Assembly (NCBI RefSeq): GCF_030815985.1
Contig: NZ_JAUSXM010000001.1
Span: forward strand, 2,480,001-2,544,000
DNA length: 64,000 nt
Direction of reading: 5' to 3'
Source: Paenibacillus sp. W2I17
GTDB lineage: Bacteria > Bacillota > Bacilli > Paenibacillales > Paenibacillaceae
Shown here: positions 37,003 through 45,666 of the stretch, piece by piece
Layout: each line of letters begins with the position of its first letter
Numbering within the stretch: position 1 is the stretch's first letter
Position numbers and translations under genes: made by a program
The notes under the pieces: generated by a model
Seen by the model: only the letters and a program-made list of their open reading frames with translations
Database searches by the model: none
What the model was told of the DNA's origin: nothing

Positions 37003-37116
37003 GGTTAAATTATCCTTCGAACCAGCTCGCATCTTAGAAGCTTTCGGCAGAGGCCCAATGGGCTGCGTATCCATTAGCAGGATAGCCTTAACTCATTTAA
37101 AGGAGAGAGATCAAAC
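37003..37116 (+). promoter_or_regulatory. Structured 5' leader with mutually exclusive pairings (candidate regulatory RNA)
   Basis: The leader can fold as a three-way junction: closing stem TATCCT (37011-37016) with AGGATA (37079-37084), extended by GTTAA/TTAAC at its ends; hairpin CGAA..AGCT with AGCTTTCG (about 37018-37045); hairpin GCA..GCCC-AAT-GGGC-TGC (37047-37066). A second TATCC (37068-37072) can instead pair locally with the same GGATA. TTAAAT at the 5' end can also pair with ATTTAA next to the ribosome site AAAGGAGA (37099-37106). No known riboswitch class is matched by eye. Confidence 0.4.
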
Positions 37117-37467
37117 ATGGGAAATTTCATTCTGAAGACTGACGTTCCAAACAAGGTGTTAAACATTGAACTGGAGGGTTCTTTCTCTCAAGAAGACGGT
37201 TTGCGTTCCATCTCGGCCTACCAGGATACGATCGCTCCTATTAACACCAAGGAGTATGACCTGAACATCGATTGCAAAAAGTTGAATGTTACTGCTCCGG
37301 AGATTGTTCCTCTTCTGGAAGGCTGCCTCCAATTGTTCAAAAAAGATGAATATAAAAAAGTCGTGTTGACCCTCGAGAACAACGCGATTCTAAAAATGCA
37401 ATTGTCCCGGCTCGGCCGGTCAGTCGGTCTGGACAATCTCGAAATCATATCTACCGTTACCACTTAA
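37117..37467 (+). CDS. Small STAS/SpoIIAA-like protein, unknown
   Basis: A 116-residue soluble protein beginning MGNFILKTDVPNKVLNIEL. The predicted order strand-strand-helix-strand-helix-strand-helix-strand, with a central YDLNIDCKKL strand and TLENNAILKMQLSRLGRSVG, resembles SpoIIAA/STAS-like folds, which bind lipids or partner proteins. No catalytic motif is visible and the family is not certain. It has its own promoter and structured leader and is followed 54 bases later by the KAS III homologue. The Ser typical of phosphorylated anti-sigma antagonists is not evident. Confidence 0.65.
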   Translation: MGNFILKTDVPNKVLNIELEGSFSQEDGLRSISAYQDTIAPINTKEYDLNIDCKKLNVTAPEIVPLLEGCLQLFKKDEYKKVVLTLENNAILKMQLSRLGRSVGLDNLEIISTVTT

Positions 37468-37521
37468 TAAACCAGGCGGACAAGCTGTGAATTCACCCTT
37501 CCGCTCAAGAGGAGAATGAAG

Positions 37522-38514
37522 ATGGCCGGAATTCGTATTGTAGATATCGATATCTATCATCCAGCAACCAAGGTGCACAATGATTTTTATATTGAACATT
37601 TTGATGCAAGAGGTGTAGATATTCGTGGATTGTTACAGGCACTTGGTCGTGATACACGTTATAAAATTGACAACGATGACGAAAATTCACTAAGCATGGC
37701 CTATGAGGCAGCCAGTAACCTACTGGAAAAAACCGGACTCACCGGTGCAGATATTGATCTGATTGCTTATGCAAGCCAAACGCCAGAATACATCTTTCCT
37801 ACGAATTCCTTGATGATTCATCGCCTGATTAACGGAGCTTCTCACACGATCTGTATTGACAGTAACGCGAACTGTGCAGGCATGACTGCTGCTTTCGAAC
37901 AGGTTAGCCGGCAGATGCTGGGCAATCCTCGAATTCGCCGGGCATTAATCATCGGCTCCGATTACGTGGCTCCTCACGCCAGTCCCGATGATCCCGTATA
38001 CTTCGCCAATTTCGGTGATGCAGGAGCGGCGGTTATTGTAGAGCGGGATGAACAGGCTGTCGGTTTCATTGATTCCATCTATCAGACGGATACCTGTGTG
38101 TATGGTAATTCTCTTTTTCCTGCACAAGGCTTGGCAAAACTGGGCAAAACGGGTGTAGATGCGGGTGCCTTTCATGTGAAATTCATCCCATTTGATGATT
38201 CCATCTGTGTGGATGCCGCTTCAGAGTCCATTCGTACGTTGCTGAATCGCAACGAGATTAGACCAGACGAGATCAAAGCCGCCTGCTTCTCCCAGCTATC
38301 CATTAGTAACATTCGGGCTGTATCCGAGAACGTCGGCATTGCTGGTGATATTGCCGTCTACATTGGCGATGAATTCGGATATACCTCAACCAGCAGTCCA
38401 TTCATTGCATTGCATCGGGCGGTTACAAGCGGTCAGATTCAGCGCGGTGACAAAGTGTTGTTCTGGACCGTTGGAGCCGGGTGGCAAAATGTTGCCATGG
38501 TGGTAGAATACTAG
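37522..38514 (+). CDS. KAS III (FabH)-like protein lacking the catalytic His and Asn
   Basis: A 330-residue thiolase-fold protein of the ketoacyl-ACP synthase III group. The Cys nucleophile is kept in DSNANCAGMTAAF. Where FabH has the PHQAN His, this protein reads CFSQLS, so His is replaced by Ser. Where FabH has GNTSAAS, it reads GYTSTSS, so Asn is replaced by Tyr. Without both residues, decarboxylative condensation is unlikely; acyl transfer or acyl binding is more plausible. ATG 37522 has AGGAG 7-8 bases upstream (an ATG at 37516 is too close). It ends at a strong terminator. Confidence 0.85.
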   Translation: MAGIRIVDIDIYHPATKVHNDFYIEHFDARGVDIRGLLQALGRDTRYKIDNDDENSLSMAYEAASNLLEKTGLTGADIDLIAYASQTPEYIFPTNSLMIHRLINGASHTICIDSNANCAGMTAAFEQVSRQMLGNPRIRRALIIGSDYVAPHASPDDPVYFANFGDAGAAVIVERDEQAVGFIDSIYQTDTCVYGNSLFPAQGLAKLGKTGVDAGAFHVKFIPFDDSICVDAASESIRTLLNRNEIRPDEIKAACFSQLSISNIRAVSENVGIAGDIAVYIGDEFGYTSTSSPFIALHRAVTSGQIQRGDKVLFWTVGAGWQNVAMVVEY

Positions 38515-38560
38515 GCCTTACTTCGCCAAAATTATCTTTATTCACCAAAATAATAACCAG

Positions 38561-38602
38561 GACGATCCCTTTTATTTTAAATTCAAAAAGGATCGTCTTT
38601 TT
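38561..38602 (+). terminator. Rho-independent terminator after the KAS III-like gene
   Basis: GACGATCC-C-TTTT and AAAA-A-GGATCGTC form the stem, followed by TTTTTATTTG. Confidence 0.9.
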
Positions 38603-38711
38603 ATTTGAAAGCAATCCTCAATACACCACGTACACTGCTTCGGGCTTTAATAACTCAAAGCAAAAAGCAGCCCTACCGGACTGCCAGACTTCTGCTTTAT
38701 ACCAAAAACGT

Positions 38712-39281
38712 TCAGAAAATCTTCTTTGTCTCCCGATCGTCTTTCAGGATCTCTACAGCCTCCCGGAAACGTAAGGAATGCACAATCTCCCGCTCCCTTA
38801 GAAACTTCAGACTATCCTGCAGATCCACGTCATCGGTCAGGTCGATCAACCATTGATATGTAGCCCGGGCTTTCTCTTCTGCTGCAATGTCCTCGTACAG
38901 ATCCGCAATCGGATCACCCTTTGCAGCAATGTAGGCAGCTGTAAAGGGAACACCGGAGGAATTGGTATAAAACAAGGCAGAATCGCGTTGAGCATAGTTC
39001 GGCCCAAGTCCCGCTTCTTCCAATTGATCCACCGACGCGTCCTTGGTTAACTTGTAGATCATGGTGGCAATCATCTCCAGATGAGAAAATTCCTCTGTAG
39101 CAATATCCGTCAACAGACCGATAATCTTGTCTGGAATCGTATACCGCTGATTCAGATATCGAAGGGCAGCGGCCAACTCCCCATCGGCACCGCCATATTG
39201 TTCCATCAGCAGTTTCGCCATACGAGGATCACATTTACTAACCCTAACGGGATATTGCAGTTTTTTCTCATACACCCACAT
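38712..39281 (-). CDS. cotJC: Spore coat protein CotJC (manganese-catalase family)
   Basis: A 189-residue ferritin-like four-helix protein of the Mn-catalase type, found in the spore coat. Metal-ligand Glu/His occur in GELAAALRYLNQRY, TEEFSHLEMIATMIYKL (E-x-x-H), EDIAAEEKARATYQWL and REREIVHSLRFREA. Start ATG 39281 with GGGAGG about 9 bases upstream. It is the last gene of cotJABC, transcribed in the mother cell in Bacillus subtilis. It could detoxify peroxide during coat assembly. Confidence 0.95.
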   Translation of the reverse strand: MWVYEKKLQYPVRVSKCDPRMAKLLMEQYGGADGELAAALRYLNQRYTIPDKIIGLLTDIATEEFSHLEMIATMIYKLTKDASVDQLEEAGLGPNYAQRDSALFYTNSSGVPFTAAYIAAKGDPIADLYEDIAAEEKARATYQWLIDLTDDVDLQDSLKFLREREIVHSLRFREAVEILKDDRETKKIF

Positions 39282-39380
39282 GTAAGACGCCTCCCTCTAC
39301 GTTATTAAAATACAGCCCTTCTTCTAACCCTCGGGCTTCCTGTCCCTAAAGTCCGTGCAAGGAAGCCTGAGGCTGATGTA

Positions 39381-39656
39381 TCACACTTGCCATGGCCAGG
39401 GCGTCTGAGACCATTCCCACGGATACTTGGAGAAGGCATGACCAAAGTTCATCAGTGGTCCATACAATTGTTGAAACTCCTGCGCCACCCGCGTACGTTC
39501 TTGCGTGAATTTGTTATATTGCTCTATGCTTTGATAATCCCCAGGATGGGTGTCCAGGTACAGATTCAGCTCCACTAATACAAAATCCAGAGCCTGAAGC
39601 TCCTCCAGCAGCTCATAGTATTGGGTATCGCACGCTTTTGCTCCTTCAGGTTCCAT
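39381..39656 (-). CDS. cotJB: Spore coat protein CotJB
   Basis: A 91-residue helical protein with the CotJB pattern YYELLEELQALDFVLVELNL, LDTHPGDYQSIEQYNKF and C-terminal YPWEWSQTPWPWQV. CotJB is needed with CotJA and CotJC in the coat. I use ATG 39656, which has GGAAGG at a suitable distance; ATG 39662 (two residues more) is also possible. The 5' end overlaps the cotJA stop region, so the genes are translationally coupled. Confidence 0.92.
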   Translation of the reverse strand: MEPEGAKACDTQYYELLEELQALDFVLVELNLYLDTHPGDYQSIEQYNKFTQERTRVAQEFQQLYGPLMNFGHAFSKYPWEWSQTPWPWQV

Positions 39657-39885
39657 CCACATCCACCTTCCTTCCCTTCGATCTTGCTGGTGTATAAGGG
39701 CTGTATAATGCAGGCCATAACGTCCCCACCCTTAATGCTTCAGCCGGACTGTACTGTGGCCAGCCCATAGGCTGAAATGGAATAAATAATTGCGGAGGTA
39801 CCAGATACGTCCGAATCTCTACTGGCGGACAAGGATCAAACGGCCCCACAAAAGGGGCGTAAGCACGAAGTTGCGGATCTTTCAC
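39646..39885 (-). CDS. cotJA: Spore coat-associated protein CotJA
   Basis: A 79-residue Pro- and Tyr-rich protein, (M)KDPQLRAYAPFVGPFDPCPP, with PPQLFIPFQPMGWPQYSPAEAL, the CotJA signature. The start is GTG 39885 with AGGAGG 9 bases upstream; a frame-open ATG at 39909 would place that ribosome site inside the gene, so it is rejected. First gene of the cotJ operon. Confidence 0.93.
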   Translation of the reverse strand: MKDPQLRAYAPFVGPFDPCPPVEIRTYLVPPQLFIPFQPMGWPQYSPAEALRVGTLWPALYSPYTPARSKGRKVDVDGT

Positions 39886-40040
39886 AGAACAACGCCTCCT
39901 ATAATACATCGTTGGTGCAACTGAATATCACTGAGGTCCTTCCAGTTTCCCGTCTCTATAACCATATGACGCTGTCCCCCAAGTTAATCCCAAATTCGTT
40001 TCAACTATGTGCAGAAGTTCTCCAAATTCTTCTTTAAAAT

Positions 40041-40090
40041 AAAAAAAGACCTTCGGTTCGTTCCCCTTTCAGGTAACTTCCAAAGGTCTT
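40041..40090 (-). terminator. Rho-independent terminator after the CNNM-type gene
   Basis: Minus strand AAGACCTTTGG ... CCGAAGGTCTT followed by seven T. Confidence 0.8.
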
Positions 40091-40163
40091 ATATCCTGGC
40101 AGATTCTCGTAATCTGCGTCATTTCATACTTTTGCTCGTCTTATCTTGCTCCTGCAACGAGTT

Positions 40164-41516
40164 CTATTCTACTGGTTTTTCTTCCGAATTCATGTCTTGA
40201 GGAACAGATTGCTTGTATACTCGAACCCGGGTAATTCGCAAACGAGTGGACTCCTCCACTTCAAAGACGTATCCATTCAGCTCCCGAGTTTTGCCCTTGG
40301 CTGGACTACCTCCAAGCTCTTTAAACAGCCATCCGCCAATGGTATCCACTTCTTCATCCTCAATGATGGCTCCGGTCCACTTATGAACTTCTTCAATAAG
40401 CGAACGACCATCAATGGAAAACGAATCACCACTGCGTTCCATATGCGGACGCTCATCCTCAAATTCGTCATACAAATCTCCAACGATCTCTTCCAGAATT
40501 TCTTCCGCAGTCAACAATCCAGCTGTGCCGCCATATTCATCCACAACCAGCGTCATCTGAGAATGTTTCTTCTGCATCAGACGCAGCACATGGCTGATTT
40601 CCATGGATTCAGGAACGTTTAAGATTGGACGGACAAGTGAAGCCAGATCATGTTGTTGCTCCGGTTTAGCCAGCAACAGATCGGTGATGTGTATGAATCC
40701 AATGATCTCATCCTTGTCTTCTACTGCTACGGGATACCGGGAATGTTTGGTTGCATTAATGATCTCCAGGTTCTCTTCCAAAGACATATGCGTGTATAGA
40801 CAATCCATGTCTGTACGTGGCAGCATCACTTCACGTGCCAACATATCGGAGAAATCAAAGATGTTGTCCATCAGTTTGATCTCATCTTTATCGATGACAC
40901 CACTTTTGGCACTCTGCTTCATCAGAATTCGAAGTTCATCTTCCGAGTGAGCTTCTCCTTCACTGGCAGGTTCGATACCTGCCAGACGCAGCAATGCATT
41001 GGCCGATACATTCAGTACCCAGATGAACGGGAAGAAGATTTTGTAGAACAACAGCAAGGGCGCAGATAAGAACAATGCCACACCGTCTGTTTTTTGAATA
41101 GCTAACGATTTAGGTGCAAGCTCACCCAGCACAATATGCAGAAACGTAATGATACAAAAACCGATAATGACCGACACGGTCGAAATAAGCCCTGTATCTC
41201 CTACACCAAGTTTAAACATGAGTGGCTCAACGAGCAATTCGGAGATGGCTGGTTCTCCCAGCCACCCGAGTCCAAGTGATGTCAGCGTAATCCCGAACTG
41301 AGTTGCCGATAGATAGGAATCCAGTTTACTATTCACCTTCAGTGCATAACCAGCAAAACGGTTTCCTTCACTCTGCAATTGAGTTAAGCGCGTTTGCCTT
41401 ACTTTCACAAGGGAAAATTCCGCTGCGACAAATACGCCATTCAAAAATACGAGCAAAAAGACACAGACCAGATTAAATACCAGTTGTCCAAGATGAAATT
41501 CGGTATGAATATCCAA
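40164..41516 (-). CDS. Hemolysin-C/CNNM family transporter (DUF21-CBS-CorC_HlyC)
   Basis: A 450-residue membrane protein. An N-terminal DUF21 domain with about four membrane helices (residues 1-190) is followed by tandem CBS domains (about 205-330; LPRTDMDCLYTHMSLEENLE, SQMTLVVDEYGGTAGLLT) and a C-terminal CorC_HlyC domain (about 345-430). Family members take part in Mg or Co efflux and Mg homeostasis; 'hemolysin' is a historical name. The start is TTG 41516, with GGGGAG 8 bases upstream. Monocistronic with its own terminator. Confidence 0.92.
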   Translation of the reverse strand: MDIHTEFHLGQLVFNLVCVFLLVFLNGVFVAAEFSLVKVRQTRLTQLQSEGNRFAGYALKVNSKLDSYLSATQFGITLTSLGLGWLGEPAISELLVEPLMFKLGVGDTGLISTVSVIIGFCIITFLHIVLGELAPKSLAIQKTDGVALFLSAPLLLFYKIFFPFIWVLNVSANALLRLAGIEPASEGEAHSEDELRILMKQSAKSGVIDKDEIKLMDNIFDFSDMLAREVMLPRTDMDCLYTHMSLEENLEIINATKHSRYPVAVEDKDEIIGFIHITDLLLAKPEQQHDLASLVRPILNVPESMEISHVLRLMQKKHSQMTLVVDEYGGTAGLLTAEEILEEIVGDLYDEFEDERPHMERSGDSFSIDGRSLIEEVHKWTGAIIEDEEVDTIGGWLFKELGGSPAKGKTRELNGYVFEVEESTRLRITRVRVYKQSVPQDMNSEEKPVE

Positions 41517-41562
41517 GTTGAAACTCCCCTTTTCTATCTATTTCAGGAATACACCTGGAATA

Positions 41563-42700
41563 TCAACGTGTGATTGCCTTTCTAGATTTGAAATCTACGC
41601 CCTTGTAATACATATCTGCCACTAGCAGGTTTGGTCCGCAACAGGATGCAATATCGCAATGGCAATTGACCGTTTGATTCAACGGATGTTCAGCTGACCA
41701 TTCATGGAACACATCATCCAGTTTACGATCACGAATGTTGCCAAATGCCGGGATATCAGCAAAATCCGTCACATACACATTACCCGTAAACATGTTGACG
41801 TTAACGCGATTGCGTCCGTCCGGATCATTACGTACCGTCACATTTGGTTCGCTGTATAAACGGTTGATCAGTTCCCGATCCTGCTCTGCTGCACTGCATG
41901 CGAAGAACGGCAATGTTCCGAAAAGCATCCACATATCCTTGTCACGCACATCAAGTAAACGATGAATCGCTGCTCTCATATGATCCAGTGATAAGACCGG
42001 CAGTGACGAAGCAAAGTTCGAATTATACATCGGATGCACTTCATGACGGACACAGCCCATCTCACGAATCAATTGGTGAATACCATCCAGCTTGTCGTGC
42101 GTACGGAAGTTAATCATCGATTCCGCAGAGATAAACATGCCTGCTTCACTCAGTTTGCGGGAATTTTCAATCATTTTCTCATACATCTTCACCGCGACTT
42201 CACGTTTCACAGGTCTGCCACTATTCGCAAATCCAACTTGATGGAAATCGTCAGCATTCAGATAGTTGAATGAGATATGCATAACGTCCAGATAAGGTAA
42301 AAGTTGCTCATACCGGCTGATATCCAGCGTTAAATTCGAATTGATCTGGGAACGAATTCCACGTTCCTTGGCATATTTGAGCAGCGGAATAATCATCTCA
42401 TCCACTGTTTTCTGGCTAAAGCTTGGCTCGCCACCCGTCAGACTAATCGTCTGCAGATGCTCCACTTCATCCAATCGTTTTAGCATCAGAGGGGAGCGGA
42501 AGAGCCGGCGCCTCACGCATCGTAAGCATATCTCCCACGGCACAATGCTCACACCTCATATTGCACAGATGTGTCACGGTCATTTCTACACTGGTCAGCA
42601 CATGGCGTCCATATGTACGCAGAGAGCCGATCGGATCCCACGGATCATTCGTTGGCGATAAAGGCATCGGTTGTACCGATCCTGAGTTTAGCATGGTCAT
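41563..42700 (-). CDS. yfkAB: Radical SAM CxCxxxxC protein YfkAB (frameshifted here)
   Basis: A radical SAM protein of about 378 residues when repaired. The [4Fe-4S]/SAM motif is CNMRCEHC (CxxxCxxC) near residue 46, TISLTGGEPSF is the SAM-contact motif, and the C-terminus has the family's CHCDIASCCGPN (CxCxxxxC), likely an auxiliary cluster. The frame breaks at the G run 42491-42494 (C run on the coding strand); one base fewer gives PALPLPLMLKRLDEVE and joins both frames. Chemistry unknown. Start ATG 42700 with AAGGTG upstream. Confidence 0.88.
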
Positions 42701-42920
42701 TGTTCTTCACCTTATTCCTTTTATTAACCTAAAAAGTTTTATTTACATCATACCTTGTGTTTCTCTTTTTGGAGTTATCTTTTATCATAGCACAATTTTG
42801 AATGCTCCGGCATACGTAGACCCTGTCCATTACATGACAAAAAACACTCAGGTAACTCCGGGCCGAATCACGAAACGGCCCCGATATTACGACATGAGCG
42901 CTAATCATTTCTAAGCTTGT

Positions 42921-44042
42921 TCAGCTTTCCAACCGTTCACTTTGGGCAGATGAAGGTGTATCCTCCAGACCCTCTACACCTGTGATCATCACAGACAGTG
43001 CTGTAGACAGGTTAATTTCGTAGGGCGAAGATAAGGTCTGGCCGTCGGCATCCTTGAGCACCCGGATAAGTGGACGTTGAGGAACACGTGGATGAATCGC
43101 TGCGACCACCCCAACCTCTCCCGTACTGAGCGTGACCGATAGACCCACGGGGTAGATCGCTACACAATCCCTGAATCTCTCCAGCATTCGTTGTTCATAA
43201 AGCGTTCCTGAGCCCGTATACAGCACCTCTACGGCCTGATGTGGCAGCAAGGCTTGCTTGTAGACTCGATTCGTTGTCATGGCATCATACGAATCAGCAA
43301 GAGCAATCCACTTGGCATACTCATGAATCTCTTTATCCTTCAGCCCAAAGGGATATCCGCTGCCATCAATTCGCTCATGGTGCTGCAATGCACAATGCGC
43401 AGATAGAAGTGGTATACCTGGTTCGTCTTTGAGAATACGGTGTCCATATGTAGTGTGCTGCTGAATGATTTTGAATTCCTCGTCACTTAATCTGGAGGGT
43501 TTATGCAGAATTTCTGGTGCAATCTGTGTTTTGCCGATATCATGCAACAAAGCGCCCAGACCAATCTCCATTAATTGCTGGCGTGTGTAACCCGAAGCGA
43601 CACCAAGAACCAGCGTGTACACACATACATTCAGAGAATGGTTATACAGGTCAAAATCGCTGGAGTTCATGTCCATCAGCATAATCATGGCTTCCTTCTG
43701 ACTGCCGATGTCTTCCAGAATCGCATTCATCACACCACTAAGCGCTTTACCGAAATGAGGAATCCGATTTTTGGTTTTCAGTCCTGACATACTCTGAAAT
43801 TGCTGTTTGATCTCGACCAGTGCCTTCCTTCGGGTCTCTTCCTGCAACATTTCAGGAACGATGATGTCCTCTGTCGCAGCATCTTTAATATACACATAAC
43901 TGACCCCAAGATCCTTAAGGCGTCCAATCAATCGACTGGTTAGCTCTACATCCTCACTAAGTAATACAAGGCCTTCTTCACTATAAATACGTTTCCCCAG
44001 CTTCATGCCAGGCTGCAATAAGTTTATATGTACTAAACGCAC
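42921..44042 (-). CDS. HD-GYP domain phosphodiesterase 1
   Basis: A 373-residue protein with an N-terminal domain (residues 1-110, HINLLQPGMKLGKRIYSEEG) and an HD-GYP domain (about 120-300). Key residues are present: YNHSLNVC, LLHDIGKTQIAPEILHKP (HD), HHERIDGSGYPFGL (HHE-x-x-DGxGYP) and ADSYDAMTTNRVY, so it should be active on c-di-GMP or another cyclic dinucleotide. Start GTG 44042, GAGAGG 7 bases upstream. A paralogue lies 2.5 kb away on the other strand. Confidence 0.92.
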   Translation of the reverse strand: MRLVHINLLQPGMKLGKRIYSEEGLVLLSEDVELTSRLIGRLKDLGVSYVYIKDAATEDIIVPEMLQEETRRKALVEIKQQFQSMSGLKTKNRIPHFGKALSGVMNAILEDIGSQKEAMIMLMDMNSSDFDLYNHSLNVCVYTLVLGVASGYTRQQLMEIGLGALLHDIGKTQIAPEILHKPSRLSDEEFKIIQQHTTYGHRILKDEPGIPLLSAHCALQHHERIDGSGYPFGLKDKEIHEYAKWIALADSYDAMTTNRVYKQALLPHQAVEVLYTGSGTLYEQRMLERFRDCVAIYPVGLSVTLSTGEVGVVAAIHPRVPQRPLIRVLKDADGQTLSSPYEINLSTALSVMITGVEGLEDTPSSAQSERLES

Positions 44043-44115
44043 AGCCTATCCTCTCCCGCTCCGTAGATGTAATTACCACTAGCCGCCGCTTCAGCAGAAG
44101 GCAAGTACTTTAAAT

Positions 44116-45546
44116 TTAGCTTTGATGCCAGCGGGCTCGCAGGCTGTCGTCCAGAGCCCCTGGTCGTTTTATTTCCGTTTCCAGCAAATCGCGTATGAAT
44201 TCCGGAAGATGATAGAGCGTACGGGTTCCATGAGCAAGAGGAGGATACCCCACATTGAACGTAAACATGTCCAGTGTCCCAACGATATACTCACATTGTT
44301 CGTCCATTGGCTCCCCATTAATGGATATGGCCTGGATCTTCTCATAGGCTGGCGCATCCGGATTGTATTGAACTTCCATTCCGTCCATACATAACGTGCC
44401 TAGAATATGACCACGAAAACCAAATCCCACAATGGGCTTACCTGAAAACTCGTCCAACAAGGACTGCTCAAGTGCTTCACGAATATGACTTCCACTCAAG
44501 CATATTGTACAAGCATTTATAGGAGATGGACATAGGGAATGCAACATTCCTTTTGTAATATTACCTTGTGGAAGCTCTCCGAGAAGCTGACCTGCATTCA
44601 CCAGAGACAGCTGTGCCCCCGTGAAATGACGTACAGCTTGTGCAAGCAAGGTAGCAAACGGGGATTCCCGGTCATACGCGATGGGCAGCACCCGATCCGT
44701 TATCACTGCCGTCTGATTGAGTGTCCTTTCGGCTTCCGTACGATTCGTAGCGATTGCCAGCGCAACCTGATCATCCAGTAATATACTCTTGGCAGCCATA
44801 CAACCGCTACTTACCAGTTGGAGAGGTTCTTCCACACTTGTTCGTTCCAGAACCACTTTCCCAAGCCATTGGCCAAATTTCCCAGCTGCACCCAGCACGG
44901 TCTGACCAATGACTAATGGTTCTTCGAGAACATGATGGGTATGTCCACCGAGAATAACATCAATTCCAGTAATCTGCTCTGCCAATCTCCGATCTGTCGA
45001 AAGCCCCAGATGTGAAAGAATAACTATCACATCCACTTCATCACGTAATGCTTCCACTTGAGCTCTTAGTGAATCCACAGGGTCCAGAACATCCCACCCG
45101 AGCAATTCGTAAAACGTGGTAAAAGGGGCCGTTGCCCCCAGCAGACCAACGCGAAATGGACCTTTCTCCACAATCAGAGAAGGTTTCATCCACACTGGCG
45201 CAAGTCCAGTATCTTGGTCCACAACATTGCTGCATACCACAGGACACAGAAGTCCAGCGTAAGACTGCGAGAGCTGATCTGGCGTAAAGGTTAGTCCTTC
45301 GTTGTTACCGATTGTAATGGCATCGTAGCCCGTCAGATTAATAACATCAACATTAGCCGTACCCAGTGTTCCCTCTGTTTCAACGGCCATCCGGTCCATA
45401 TGATCGCCGATATCCAATACAAGGAAGTTGCCACCTTGGTCACGTTCCTCATTGATCATAGCGGCGATGGTGCTCATGGAGCCGAAGTGGCTATGAATGT
45501 CGTTGGTGTGCAGAATCGTTAACGTTTGCTTCTCCCTGGTGCTCAT
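44116..45546 (-). CDS. Bifunctional metallophosphatase / 5'-nucleotidase (YunD-like)
   Basis: A 476-residue calcineurin-like phosphoesterase plus 5'-nucleotidase C-terminal domain. Metal motifs: LTILHTNDIHSHFG (D-x-H), DIGDHMD (GDxxD variant), TIGNNEGLTF (GNxE), VILSHLG and GGHTHH. The C-terminal domain (about 280-476) forms the nucleotide site. No signal peptide, unlike secreted UshA, so it acts in the cytoplasm, like Bacillus subtilis YunD. Start ATG 45546 with GGGAGG 7 bases upstream. It may salvage nucleotides or hydrolyse pGpG made by neighbouring HD-GYP enzymes; that link is speculative. Confidence 0.9.
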   Translation of the reverse strand: MSTREKQTLTILHTNDIHSHFGSMSTIAAMINEERDQGGNFLVLDIGDHMDRMAVETEGTLGTANVDVINLTGYDAITIGNNEGLTFTPDQLSQSYAGLLCPVVCSNVVDQDTGLAPVWMKPSLIVEKGPFRVGLLGATAPFTTFYELLGWDVLDPVDSLRAQVEALRDEVDVIVILSHLGLSTDRRLAEQITGIDVILGGHTHHVLEEPLVIGQTVLGAAGKFGQWLGKVVLERTSVEEPLQLVSSGCMAAKSILLDDQVALAIATNRTEAERTLNQTAVITDRVLPIAYDRESPFATLLAQAVRHFTGAQLSLVNAGQLLGELPQGNITKGMLHSLCPSPINACTICLSGSHIREALEQSLLDEFSGKPIVGFGFRGHILGTLCMDGMEVQYNPDAPAYEKIQAISINGEPMDEQCEYIVGTLDMFTFNVGYPPLAHGTRTLYHLPEFIRDLLETEIKRPGALDDSLRARWHQS

Positions 45547-45666
45547 CACACCGCCTCCCCTGCTCTTCAATAAACGTTCATTCTTCTAATGGATAAGCAT
45601 AACATTTTCCGCGTCGTTATGATATATTTATAGGGTTTAGAGATCAAAAAGAGGTGAGTAATATCT

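Noticed and set aside
42840..42890. GGGCCG/CGGCCC hairpin between yfkAB and HD-GYP gene 1
   Set aside because: No T run on either strand; could be chance.
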